Notes: generated by a model from the letters alone, not told the origin. A DNA stretch of 64,000 bases from Coniella vitis (GCA_011317545.1 WUJK01000001.1:2647001-2711000), one strand, 5' to 3'; shown: positions 12,001 to 24,300, counted from the first letter of the stretch. Made by a program: numbers and translations.

Positions 12001-14379
12001 TGGCACCGGCATGTATCATGTTTCAAAGGGGTTGGCGTCAAAGTGATCCCACACATCTATCAAGACCTTCTCACCCCCCCCCCCCCCAAAATACACAGAT
12101 ATAGCTCTACCGGTGTAATTAATGCGTCTTTGGCTTTCCCCCACCCCCTGGTGGTGCATCATGGGTGTAGCTTGTCGACCACCGTTCTAGAAGGAGGAGC
12201 ATTGTATCATGTTGATAGCGCTGAGGGGGGGGGGAGGCAAGCGCATATAAAACTTCCAAGATTTTGTTTCTCATAGTGGACTATCTGGGTCAGGGTTCTT
12301 CAAAATCCGTAGGTACTGATAAACGAATAGCTCAGCCACGATCAAGCATATATATGGGTTTAGAGACATAGATTCTGATGATGCTCAAGATTAGCGAATC
12401 CCATACCGTTTCAACTCTTAACGGTGGTAATCATTCGCATTCTATGATAAATCGTAGACCGTAACAACCAGCATGGGAAGTCGAGCGCGAGCAAGCTAGA
12501 GACAGCAAGTAATCTCTTAGAATAGCACCAGTTCTCACAAATTCGAGGCTGACTCGAGCCTGCGGGCGTCTCTCCAAGCTTGCCCCGCAAAGAGATAGCA
12601 ATTCAACACCAAAGGTCCCCCCCCCGCATACATACACACACACACACCTTACCCATCACGAAGAACTTGACACCAAGCACGTGCGCGTCCGCCCATGGCG
12701 TGTGACTGCCCGGCCGTAGGGTGCCCACAGCTCTGATCGGCAAAGCATTGAATTGCAACCCGTTCACGTGGCACTACCCCGTGTCTAGCCTGATGTAAGT
12801 ACAATGATGAAGGGGGGAAAGAAATCACAAGAAAAACACCAGACTGGTGTTGATCTTCGCGCCCCGCGAGATTTCCACATTGGGGGCTTGTGACTTTGAT
12901 CAGAGTGGGTCCCATCAACCGCACCGTCAGCCGGAGCGTTTCGGTCCCGAACTTCAGGAGGAAGAAAAAAAAACAGGTGAATAACGAATGGCTCGTCCTG
13001 TTCTCGCTTCTCTGGCGGGGAAGTCTATCGCTGATTGAGTCTTTGGTGCGCGAGGAAGATTGCGTTGTAATCAGATCGGCAATGTTTTCCCCAGTTTGAT
13101 AATCATTGGGATCGGTTCTGGGACCCATATGGGGCCAGCTGATAGGTTCTTGGTGTAGAGCGGTCACTATCAGACTAGAGCAAGTATGGAGAAGTGGGAA
13201 AGCTTTGATAGAGATCTGCGCGCTGGGGAAAGAGCACATGACTTGTTAGAAGGAACGTTGACAAATTGACGTTTGGAACAGTATCATATATTTCTGAAAT
13301 TGTTAATAAGACATTTAGCAGACTTGATAGACGTAAAGGTGTGTCACTCGATGTATGAAGATGGTTTTATGAATGTGTTGTTTGATGGTTGATCACCTGG
13401 AAATGGTCAAGATGCTCAGAATTTTATTGTGAGAGGATGGTAAATAGTGACACATTTATAAATCATATAATGCGAATGATCAATGCGATCGTGAAATTTG
13501 AACATGCCCATTTTGGAATGCAACAATCTGGTTGATACCAGGAGTCATTCTACTCACTATGATCTTGATTGTGCTCGAGATCGATACCATCAAGACAATC
13601 CCAATTCTGTTGAGGTGTCGAATCGGGATTCCATTTTGCAAATATGTATAGAGGTGAAGAAGTTCAATCATATTGAAGATTGATTGGCTACTTGAGAAGA
13701 TTAACTTGATAGAACAAGAACACAGTGACTATAAGAATGCTCCCGACTTGTCGAAGAAGGACAGTTTACAGACAGATCTATCTACATGAGTATACTTCCA
13801 AGCAACAGACAATAACTATCGAGGTTCACATTTCAGAATATCTTCGTGTCACGATTTGATTACCAAGCAGGGTGCGATATGTCTTGCGACTACTCATGGT
13901 CAACGACGTTGTGAAGTCGTCAGAAACAAAATCCTACTCTTGTTTGGGGTATTACACCAAGGACAAGGATTGCTCCATAGCTACAATAGTTTGCACATCA
14001 CACTTCTTTCAAATATTGCGCACAAATATATGAATATCATCATTAAAGGTATCATCGTCATCTAAATCATTACCCTCCCATAATTAACATAACAGTGCTC
14101 CTCTCTGTCGTCAAGACAAATGAGGCAGAAAAGAAAGTACACAACACACGTATACATACACGAGAGTAAAATGCCACCTTCCAAGCAAAAAGTCCAAAAG
14201 AGGGACTCAACAGTGGTGCCATTAGTTGGTTGGGTTTACAAAACAGCGCCGGTCGACCTTCTTCGAAACCACAATAGATTTTCAACCAGAAAATAACACA
14301 TATATGATGAGATCCTACCCATCACTGACCATATACAAGGCTAAGTAAGGGGTGCGGTGGGCTCAGATGTACAATCACC
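9019..14379. other. Gene-poor region, about 5.4 kb
   Basis: I see no supportable protein gene. Contents include more copies of the 9-bp element (10269, 10613, 10775), a T/C-rich tract at about 10925-10975, a GAGATC hexamer repeat near 11125-11140, a C14 run at 12074-12087, a G10 run at 12225-12234 and the AT-rich island described separately. The longest frame, 10882-11415 (+), runs through the homopolymer tracts and is rejected. Confidence 0.5.
13240..14075. other. AT-rich island
   Basis: Base composition drops sharply. Two 60-base rows that I counted (from 13261 and from 13441) are about 27-28% G+C; the segment as a whole looks near 35-40%, whereas neighbouring genes look above 50%. There is no long open frame and I see no terminal repeats. 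It could be an eroded mobile element, possibly after repeat-induced point mutation, or simply AT-rich spacer. Confidence 0.45.
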
Positions 14380-14701
14380 TCAACTCAGGGCAGTTCTTGG
14401 CCTTTCAATTCTGCTCGCTATACCTTCATCTATGAATATTCGTACATGTCCATTTTTGAGACTGTAGACCGAGTCTATTGATGGAGGAAGGGTAAGCTCG
14501 TGATCGGCTCCGAACACCATGTGCTTGACTGCTGTTGTTGTGGCGATCGGATCATAGGTGCGAGGTGGGGGTGGCGTCACAGGCGATGGCTCATACGAGC
14601 TTGGGGTCTGGACAGACGCGGTCGACAGAGACGGTACTCGCATGTCCGCAAGGTCGTCTGTCGACGTCTGCAGCGCCAGCACTGTTGGCTCTTGTCTAGC
14701 C

Positions 14702-14738
<37 letters not shown>

Positions 14739-17131
14739 CACTGTGCCTTGTGGCTGTGGGGGTCTTTTGTGTGTCTGCATCATGGGGTGAAGACAGTTGT
14801 ATGGACTGATTTGGTTGACTCTCCAGGTGAGTATCGGATGTGCCTTCTGTTTGTGAGGCAGCGTTTGCAGCAGAGGCAGACTCGGCATTAGTGGCAGCCT
14901 TGTAGGGTCGACGAAAGATGATTTCGGCAATGATTTCATCGTCCGGGTCCAAAGGCGGCCCCAAAGAGGGGTCTCTGACTGAGCGAATGGGTACTCCATT
15001 TTGTTTCGAGGCAAAAGGGTTTGTACGAGGAGCGGCGGATGCGCTCCGGTTGTTGCGGTATGGCAGAGCAAAGTCATCTCCCCGGGCGTGCATTTCGCTG
15101 CCCCGTGACGCTTCCCGTGGCGAGCTATGTTCTCTTGCATGTCGAATTTCTGATGTGCCAGTGCTCCGGCTACGTTGTCGCCCTCGAAGACCCTCTGTAG
15201 ACGCACCAGGGCCAAGGTGCTCCTCGACAACTTTTGAGATCTCCTCCCAGAGCAATGCATGAGCTTCACTAAAATCTGCTGTTGCTTGGCAATCTTCAAC
15301 AAGGGAGAGCGGCTCCTCTGCCCCGGAGCCCAGCGTAGGAACAGACTCGGGTGACCAGCCTCTGTTGAATGATGTGCCATCGTAGCAGGCCCATCGTTGA
15401 CCATTTGCGGAGCGCGACCTTGCTTGAGAAGACCCAGAACGTTCATAAGCAGTACCGAGGCCAGGATACTCTGTGGCGTTCGAGAGACGATGCCTATTTC
15501 GCGGCAGTCTGCTGGCATTCCGCGATTTAGGAGAAGACGGTCTTGCCGGTGTGTTGCTGGCTGATGAATCTATTGATGCAGATCTTTTGGAAGCCAAACT
15601 TTGGCGATCATGGGAGCGGTCTCTAGCAATCGAACCAATGTCGTCCATTTGATCTCTGACTGAGCGAGAAGTGGAAGTACCAATTTGCTGCTTTTTGGTG
15701 AGCGGCGCTGGAGTGGGCGCCGTAGGTGTTGAAATAGAGTCATGCTCTTCGATTGGTGTTGCAGGGACTGAAGGAACAGTTGCTCCGGCGATCCGTTGCT
15801 CATCCGAGGGCCTGGAATCAGAGACAGTAAACAGGAGATCGTCTGACAAGTACTTTGAAGGCGTGTTGGGGTCGATGTCTCTCGGCAGAGGAGTGAGAAG
15901 CAATTCATCGGTGGGTTTGTTCTTGTCCGCATTGTTTAGAGGCCGGAGGTAGACCTGCTTTTTCCGCAAAACCATATTTGCAAAAGGTGGTTCATCTGTA
16001 TCTACAATGAGGAGATCTTTGACGCCTCGGCCTAGTAAGCCATAGATGTTGACCTCTCCATGGAGTATGCCGATGACGGCGCTGGTGCCCGAGTAGACTG
16101 CATCGCCCTCGATGCCCGTCCTGTTGCAAAAGACGATGATGATTTCGTCACGAGATTCGTCACGAATCACAGGCTCCAGGCGTTCCGCCCAGTAAGCGAG
16201 AGCGTCCATGTCTGGCTCGTTGGGGAATTGGGTGAACTGTGAGCATTCCTCGCCAGTGACCCATGCCATGGTGACTATCACGAGGCTTGCGCGAACCTCG
16301 AGGATGTGGAAGGCAAATTCAAAAGCATGCCATGGCGCCTCAAGCCTATAAGGGTTGATATCGGTGCCTTCAATCTGTTAGTGACCGAAACTCGGCTCAT
16401 ACGCTCTGGGCTTGAAAAGAACACAACACGAAAACCCACATCGAGCAAATACGCAAGATGTCCAAGCATGATTACAACTTACAAATTCCAATAGCCGTGT
16501 TGCCTAGCCCTGGAATTCGATCTCCGAAAAAGCCACTTCCCTCGTCGGCCCAGCGCTCGTCCAAGTGATAAAGAAAGGACTTTCGGTAATTGGCAATCGT
16601 CTCTCCATCGCCGTTGACAAGGATAGCAGAGTTATAGAACTTTGGGCTGGATTGGCGGAAGCCTGATGTGTCAACCTTTTCTGGATAGCCGACCAGGACG
16701 TTTGTGTTGTGCTGGAGAGCCCTGGTACGGGCCCAGAGCGCACTGATGCCCGAGCCAGCAGGTTCCAGATACGGGGCGATTTCATTTGAGGATTGAAAGT
16801 TCCAGCCTAGGAAACCATCAGCAAAACGTACATGAAATGGCAAAGCTGCAGCATGAGGATGAGTCGCAATGTGGATGGCATCAATCCTACGACGATAGCA
16901 TGCGCAACGAGCAAGAGCAGGAAGAGAGAGAGATGGAGAGAGGTGTAAATGCATGTCTGAAACCAGAAGTAGTTGTAGAGGCCTACCTGAGAATGCCAGT
17001 TCAGGGAGCACGAGCAGATCCAAGCTGTCAAGATCATGCTGGTCGACCTTGGCGAGAACTGCGTCCGCACGGTTGAGGTTATTGTCTGTGTCACCGACCT
17101 GCGGCGCAAACTGGAGACAGGCTATGCGCAT
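14380..17131 (-). CDS. NTA1: Protein N-terminal amidase, tandem copy 1
   Basis: Nitrilase-superfamily enzyme that deamidates N-terminal Asn/Gln to Asp/Glu in the Arg/N-degron pathway (family knowledge). Exons as I splice them: 17131-16987, 16806-16483 and 16367-14380, giving 818 residues. The nitrilase domain covers about residues 1-290. Triad: Glu44 in LPELAFSG, Lys124 in NYRKSFLY and Cys157 in GICTDINPY; the Cys codon is split by intron 2. Intron 2 ends at an AAG nine bases after a CTAAC branch site, because the nearer CAG would give a stop. The remaining 500 or so residues are a disordered Ser/Pro/Arg tail with a polyalanine run coded by a CTG repeat. Yeast Nta1 (about 450 residues) lacks such a tail. 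A paralog lies just upstream on the same strand. Function by family is secure; the role of the tail is unknown. Confidence 0.9.
14696..14738 (+). repeat. CTG trinucleotide repeat in NTA1 copy 1
   Basis: Near-perfect CTG units (CAG-type on the coding strand) encode a polyalanine run with one Thr in the tail of NTA1 copy 1. Length variation would change only the tail, not the catalytic domain. Confidence 0.75.
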
Positions 17132-18322
17132 TGTTGCTGATTGACGGTGTTGCTCGTCGGCTCTGCAACGCGACAAAGTGTTGCACGGCTACTTGGGCTG
17201 AGGAGCAATGAGCGGCTGCTGATGTTCAGCAAGAACTACCATAGCTCGGCGCGAAAACGCATCAAGACAGATTGCTCAAGGACTGAGACGACAGGTACAA
17301 GTGAGTCTGGGGAAAGGGGAAAGAAGAGGGATATGGATGATTCGTCCAGGGCCGGGAGTAGGTCGTCGCCCATCGTCTCAACGGCAGCTATAGCGCTCGG
17401 CGTCGAGAGCTATTCGCTTCTTCTCCTTGAAAATCAAAGCTGGGCGCACGCCCGGGGCTAAATTGGCAGGCGGCTGGACAGCTTGTCGGCGTCGGCCGCA
17501 CCTTGGCCAGCAATCGACTGCATACCCCAGGTATGGGGCTCGTTCCTTGTCCCCATTGGCATGTGTGGTGGAAGGCCGTCACTGTCACAAGGAAGGACTT
17601 TCGCGAGATGGAGGGTGTAGCAGCCAGTAAGTAGGCCACATTAAGCGCTGAGGATCTTGGCCCGCTTCCCACCCTGGCCTCGTCCCCCGCCAATGTCATC
17701 CTATCATGCACGACATCCAGGCGCTGGTCCTCAGACTCTTGCTCGAGGCACTGGCCTGCGCCAGGTTGCCAGGTTGTTGCCAAACAAAAGTGCCATACTC
17801 CATACTCCAAATCCCCGAGCCATGCAGCCCCATTGCCTGACGTGCTCAGAATGTGACTGTATCTGGGCAACTTCTGTAGACCGCTTTGATGTGAAAACGC
17901 AGATGCAATAATCTCCTTGTTTAGCAGCATGGATCCACAACGAGAGATGCTGTGGATCCCCTAACGACTCGACTGCCAACCCGTCCAAATCAGCTCAAGC
18001 CATGGATGCACTGGCACTTGCAGCAAACTCAATCGGGCAGATACTACTGATGTTAATTCCGAGAAAATTACAGATCGCTGATAATTAATAGTGACAATAG
18101 TAAAGGTATCATGACTAAAAGATCCTCACATATTTCCAAACCGGCCACCCAAAGAAAATGAAACGAAAGAGTTCTCGTAATCCATGTCGAACCGCTACTT
18201 CAAAAGGCGCACCCAAAACAAGGTGCCTCATAACCCATGACTATAAGCAAAAAGAGAGGTTCATATAGTAGGATCGGTGATCTTGCACGCAGCGCGAAGA
18301 ACCCTCCACCTCAAAGAGTGCT
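17132..18322. other. Spacer between the two NTA1 copies
   Basis: About 1.2 kb holding the 3' end of the upstream copy (NTA1 copy 2) and the promoter of copy 1. Open frames here overlap on both strands and show no recognisable domain. I see no transposon or repeat that would explain the duplication. Confidence 0.5.
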
Positions 18323-20021
18323 TTACCAAATAGCACTCTTGACTCTTCGAAGTTTGCTATCCTCCACCGCGTTTGCCAGTGCTTCCAGCGGTGGAAAGCC
18401 TTCGCTCAGGTGAGGGACGGAGGCCGGCGTGGACATGTCTCCGAAATTATGGTCCAGTAGCATCGCCTTTGGTGTCTTTGGCTCAAATATGCCTGATAAT
18501 GGCGTGGCCAACCCGCGTCTGGGCGCGGGGGTCGAAGCAACACCAACATTTGGATATGAATCACCTGACGCTTGGCGTGGCTTCTTGTCAGAGGGGGAAA
18601 TGCTTTTGCCAGCCTTGTTTGCTCCGCGTCCATCCCTGGGTTGTCCGTCCTTCTTCACAGATATTGACTGCGAAGATCCTCGTGAGTTTGTCCGTTCCGA
18701 GTGATTAGGTCTTGCTTGGGCTGCGCCAGCTTTTGGGACAATCGGTGGACTTGTTGGCAGATGGTCACTTACCCGTGCTTGGTTGTTTGGTTGACTACGT
18801 CCAGAGCGGTTGTGTGGATGGAAGATGATTTCGGCTACAATTTCATCATCCGGATTATGAGGCTCCGAAGATGCGGTGGGAACTTCTGGTGCGAGGATCG
18901 TGCGGAGGGGCTTGGTGCTCCCTCGATCTTGGGACACTAAGCGCTGGACGCTGCCAGGTGCGGCATTGGATCCGTTGCTGAACGGAGGAGACGTCGGCCC
19001 CGTCGAAGGCGTGCCAACGTGGGGGAAGCGACTCTCATCCATGTGTCTTCCCCGACTTTCGTCACGTGGATTGGAAGGGTTGAATACCTCCCCGACCATT
19101 TTGGCAAGCTCTGACCAGACGAGGGTTCTGGTGTGGTCCGGCTCAATATGCGGCTGTCCATCCTTTTGTGGCCACAAAGGTTTGTTGGCGGCTGACCCGG
19201 GCCTTCCGACGAGGGTTGCAAGGCGATCGTCAAGCTGCGAAAAGTCAGGTTTGCTTGCTTCCGAGGGTCGACGTTCAAGTGGTCTTCCGCTTCGGCTCGC
19301 GTTGCGTGATTTAGGCGAGGAAGGACGTGGTGGTAGAACGTTCTGACGCTGAGAGTGGGCGTTCGAAGCGCTACTCTCCTGAGATTCGGAGCTCCTCTCG
19401 GAATCGACCGATTCCGATTCCCTCTGCGCTGGAGTGTGAGTCCTGGGAGCCAAAGGTGCTTCTGATGTCTCAGTCTGCTGCGAATGTATATCCACAAGTG
19501 AGCTTGGTATCGGCAATTTCGCGCTTGGTTCGATAGGAGGATACACATCGGGAAAGCGCGCTTCCATGGGACTCCTGAGCGGAGGTGCCTGGGACGTGAG
19601 CCAGAAATATTTATCCGGGGTGCGGTTGGAGCCGCGTGACGAATTGCCTGGAGAGCCTCCTCTTTGGACTGACAGATGATCGGTGAAGCTCAGTGTCTGA
19701 TTTCGACTGGAAGGATCGCGGAATTGTGGCATGACTTCCTGGTGTTTAGGGGATCTGAACTCCCTGTTTGGGATGTCTGGGCGTTGGTCAAGTGGCGTAG
19801 GGCTGGGGCATGTGGGAGTTTCGACACCAGGATCGTCATCCGCTGGTAAACTTGGATAGGTGTATTGGCGATAGTAGTCCTCGGGAAGCTCTATCTTTGG
19901 AGAATGGCGCCTTGCTCTCGTTGACCGAGATGGCAAGGTCGGCGTGGGGCTTGGTCTTCTTTGTTTGCTGCGTGTCTTGGATGAGCGCCCTGCAGTGCTA
20001 GTACTCGCGGGCCTTGCAGCA

Positions 20022-20052
<31 letters not shown>

Positions 20053-21334
20053 GTGGTTGAAGCGGTGGCGATCCTCTTGTTACAACTTTGCGAGCCTTTT
20101 GCGAAATTTCTGTCGGACGTGCTACTTGATCGTCCATGTCTGGAGAACGCTGCACCAACTTGGCCATGGGTCCTTTATCTGTATCAACGATGAGAACATC
20201 CTTGGTGCTGCGGCCAAGAAGGCCATAAATCTTGACTTCTTCATCCTTGATGCCAATGACTGCACTCGTGCCGGCATATGTAAGGTCGTCCTCCCTCCCA
20301 GTTCGGTTGGCAAAGACAACAATCACTTCCTCTTCGCCTTTGACTCGAATAAGAGGCTCGAGGCGTTGCACCCTGCACAAGTCAAGTCAGTAAGGCTTCT
20401 ACTGGAGGCTGTCGTTCTGTCCAGAGCAGATGTAAAGTCCGCGTGACAGACAAAGGCCTTGATGTACATACCAGTAAGTCAGTGTCTCCATGTCAGGTTC
20501 ATGTGGCATGCAGTTGAAACGACGCCAATCTTCGCGAGTCACCCACGCCATGGTCACAATGACCAGGTTTGCTTCTACCGCGAGAATGTGGAATGCGAAT
20601 TCGAATGCGTGCCAAGGCGCCTCGAACTTGTATGGGCTGCGCAACTGGTGATTAGTCGTCACACTGATCATGTCAGCTGGTTCTGTATCTGTTGAGCAAC
20701 ATACTTGAGATCCATGCCTAAGATTCTTGTCAGTCAGTCATACGGAGACTCGAGAACTGGTCAGCTGCCAGGCGAGGAAGTACTCACATATCCCCATAGC
20801 CACGTTGCCGAGCCCTGGCATTTCGTCCGAGAAAAAGCCATCCTTGCCCTCCAACGCCCATGTTTCATCTATGACATAGAGAAACGATTTGCGGTAGTTG
20901 GCGATTGTTTCGCCGTCGCCATTCACAACGATCGTCGAGTTGTAGTACTCCGGACCTGTTGGCCATTTGGGGGAGACGTCGACCCTCTCTGGATACCCGA
21001 GGACAACATTCGTATTGTACTTGAGCGCGGTTGTACGAGCCCATAACGCACTGATACCAGATCCTTGCGGCTCGAGAAAGGGCGAGATGTGGTTCAAGGA
21101 CTTGAAGTTGTAACCTGTCATGAAGGTGGAACACGTTAACACTCAAGCAGCGCGTTCGACACGAGTCACAAAGACGAAGGATGCCATACCAGTAAAAGCC
21201 AGCTCGGGCAGGATTAGTACATCGAGGTCCTCCAGGTCCTCTGGGTTGGCCTTTGCCAAGACAGCGTCCGCCCGGTTGAGATTGTTATCGATGTCGCCAA
21301 CCTGGGGCGCGAATTGAAGACAAGCGATCCTCAT
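18323..21334 (-). CDS. Protein N-terminal amidase, tandem copy 2
   Basis: Second NTA1 paralog, same strand, upstream of copy 1. Exons: 21334-21190, 21114-20788, a 13-nt microexon 20717-20705, 20636-20472 and 20372-18323, giving 899 residues. The frame closes at every junction. Triad intact: Glu44 (LPELAFTG), Lys124 (NYRKSFLY) and Cys158 (GICMDLNPY; Cys split by intron 2, Asn split by intron 3). The first 48 residues match copy 1 at about 38 positions. The nitrilase domain ends near residue 290 with IYGLLGR and VDTD strings also present in copy 1. A disordered tail of about 600 residues follows, with a polyproline run coded by a GGC repeat. Three short motifs recur in the tail of copy 1. Copy 2 has four introns and copy 1 has two. 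Both copies look catalytically competent. Confidence 0.88.
20024..20051 (+). repeat. GGC trinucleotide repeat coding polyproline
   Basis: About eight or nine GGC units (GCC-type on the coding strand) in NTA1 copy 2 encode a run of ten or so prolines just after the nitrilase domain. The run may act as a stiff linker or an SH3-type ligand, which is inferred. Confidence 0.7.
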
Positions 21335-24300
21335 GATGATATTCGCAGTCGAGCACTGCGACAGGAGGCTTCGACTGGCCAAAAAGGCGCCTGCGTACCA
21401 AAGAGACTGGACGACTCGAGGAGCTACCTCAGCGCCTTAGACCCAAAGCAAGCAAGCAAACAACACATGAGACAAGAACGGTAGACTCCAGGAACGCCCA
21501 GCACCGATAACGGCAGGAAGGAAACATCAAAACAATGCTGCACCACTAGCGAGCAAAAGCACGGTGTCGTCGCACGTCTGCTTGGAGAAAGGCTGCAATG
21601 AGATTAAAACGCGAATGGCACCATACGCAAGTCGTGGGCCGCGGAACATCTGCCCCCACGGTGTCTGGGTGCGCACCACAAACTTGATGGGCATTTGGGG
21701 CTTTGGGGCATGCCGGCCACCCCTCAACGCTTGATGCACTGTGCGTACTCCTTTCACTGATGCACCCTGGCTGCATCCCCCCAAATTGCAATGTCTTGGA
21801 CGAATGACAGAGGCGGAAAGCTGCAAAATTGACGCCGTTACCAAAGTGTCGGGACGACGCTAACCGTTTGCAAGCCACAGCACCGCCCGGATGGTCACCA
21901 GCGCGATAAGTGCGGACGGTGAGTGGTCGCTTGTTGGAACCTGCAGCTTAGGGATGCAGCCCAGGTCGCTCGACCCAATGAGAGTTGTTGCGCAAGAGCT
22001 ATTCATGCATGATAAGCTCTTGAAATTGCAGCCAGACCATGTCAAATGGGGCTCTTGACAAACGCGTTATCGTACCATCGTCGCAGTTCACACTACATTT
22101 CTACTTGAGGTAGGAGCTCAACGCTGGGGAAGGCCGTACTATGTCCCTGGATGTGCAGTTCCGCGTTCCCGGGCCCACTGCCCGCCCCGCCAGCAACTTG
22201 GATACCAGGTCTGTCGCATTGAGTCTGCTTGTGGTTCGCATATCACAGTGTCTTCAATGGTGGTGTTGCTTTTTAGGCTCATCAACGCAGCGCATTCACT
22301 GTATACTATGTACATGCATGCTTCAGACTCTCCTGTCATTGCTTATGGATCAGCTGGCCCAGCTTTCGGTTCTTTTGGGCGGTTGGTTCGGGGCCCCATA
22401 TTGCTCACTGTTCAGACTTGATCAGCAAAATGTCAGCAGCAACTGGGAGTATAAGCCTTGTGCGACGGCGCTCTACTATGCTATAGTGACTCTTTTCTGT
22501 AGTGTACAGCACAGCAAAATCAGCGCAGCAGTTATATTGTGTTGGCTACTCATAATGTACAGTACTATGTAGCCAGAACGGGCTCACAGAGATAAACCCG
22601 TGCTTCTTGTCGCTGCAGGGTTTTGCGGGGCCGGTCGCCTAACATTGGCGCAGGCACTCTGGCACTGTACTTGCAAGCTGACCTGGATCAGGCCTCGAGA
22701 TAGCAGGCAGCCCTGGCCAATACCGTGACGAATCCCGAGCTTGGCATGTCGAGTTCTCAACGACAAATATGCTGTTGGTTGTTAGCGTCATTCTTGACTG
22801 AGGCTAATCGTGGGCGGTAGGCGCACTTCCTGCTACATGGCTCCCAACCTTGGCCCGTCTCGAGACGCTCACGGCTCGAGAGCTTGCTGGCGATGCAAGT
22901 TGCAAGTGTTGGCTGCAGCACCCAAAACAATCCGTGGGGAGAGAATCGGTCGTTGGCTGGCTTGGCCGAGAAGGTAAAAGAGTAGGGAACCCGTCGGCCC
23001 GAGTGTCCAAAAGCTTGCCGCCGGGACCCAGCAGTTCCTTGGAGGCTGCCGAGGTGTCTGAAGCGCTGAAACGCCAGGTGGGTGGGCAAAAGCAGAAATA
23101 CTTGGGCGGTCTCGGTAGCGGGCAGCTGCGCCACTACCATCGCAAAGTCAAGCCTGCAGGATGCAGCGCCAACACCAAGCTTGGTCCACTACCGTTGCGA
23201 TAACAAGCCTGCGTCAAGGAAATGCATCCAAGATCTGAAAGTAGCAGCAGTATAGCATCAAGCTCGCTAGCAACCACAACCACCTCGCAAGAAAGAAAGC
23301 CGGCGGTACAAGCAATCAAAATCCAGGTTTCAACGCCTAGGACATTGTACGGTGCAGACCAAGTGCACCCAATTTCTCATTGGCGAACCTAGTGTGCAAC
23401 CATTGCGTCAAAGGTGGAAGCATGCGTTGTATGTTTGGATGTCAAGATTGTCCACCCACGGGCAAGAGACGACATGAACACGGAGGTGAAGCATCTGTTC
23501 GGCCCGCAGTAGGTTGCACCTCGGCTGCCTCACCAAGTCCTTGCAGCCCATTTCCATCAGGCTCCAAGTCCAATGCAGGCCCAAATGCAGGCCCATCCAA
23601 CCTCAACTTCAAGACGCAGCACGCTTTCCCCATCGTAGCCTACTGCGAGCAACAGCAAGTGATGTCCATGTGGTATGCTCAGACCATGGCATGGGCGACA
23701 AATCGGCGTTGTCCCAGTTTCCCTGCTGCCCCATTTCTCTGCCAATCACGCCTGCCACAACCTTGTTGTGGGGTATCTTATGCGAACGGGGAGCTCACCG
23801 TGTGTGATAGTTGGCTGTCCACGCAGCCCTCTTCTCTTTTTTGGAACAAACGTCTGGCGAGCAGTCGTGTGATTTTGGGAACGCGTATGCAGAGAAAGCC
23901 ATCTTGAGCACATGTCTGAATGTAATCAGGCAATGACACCATAATTACAAGCGCAACGACCTCGACCAATACGACCCCCCCCGACCAGGGCAAAGCAACG
24001 CACCCATCCAGAGCCAAGTACATGCCCGACGTCCGTACCTAGACCACGGGAGCGGCTATACACGCGCGTCTTAACACGGGATGAGAATCCGCCCTGATCT
24101 TTGAACGCTAGAACATTTTGTTTGCTGAAATCTGATTTCTCGCGCTTGGCGCCGACAATAACATGGAAATAATAGCGGGATCCGCAAGCTTGAACGACTG
24201 AGTTCCACCTCACAGCCATTTGAATAGCGCGCTTGACAAGGTCGATGCGCTACCATGATCCGCTTTGGCGCTTGCCGCCCCCGTTCCCTGCCTCAGAAAA

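Noticed and set aside
14577..15518. Minus-strand frame of 313 residues overlapping NTA1 copy 1
   Set aside because: It is another frame through the disordered tail and crosses the CTG repeat as polyglutamine; the NTA1 frame is continuous with the catalytic domain.
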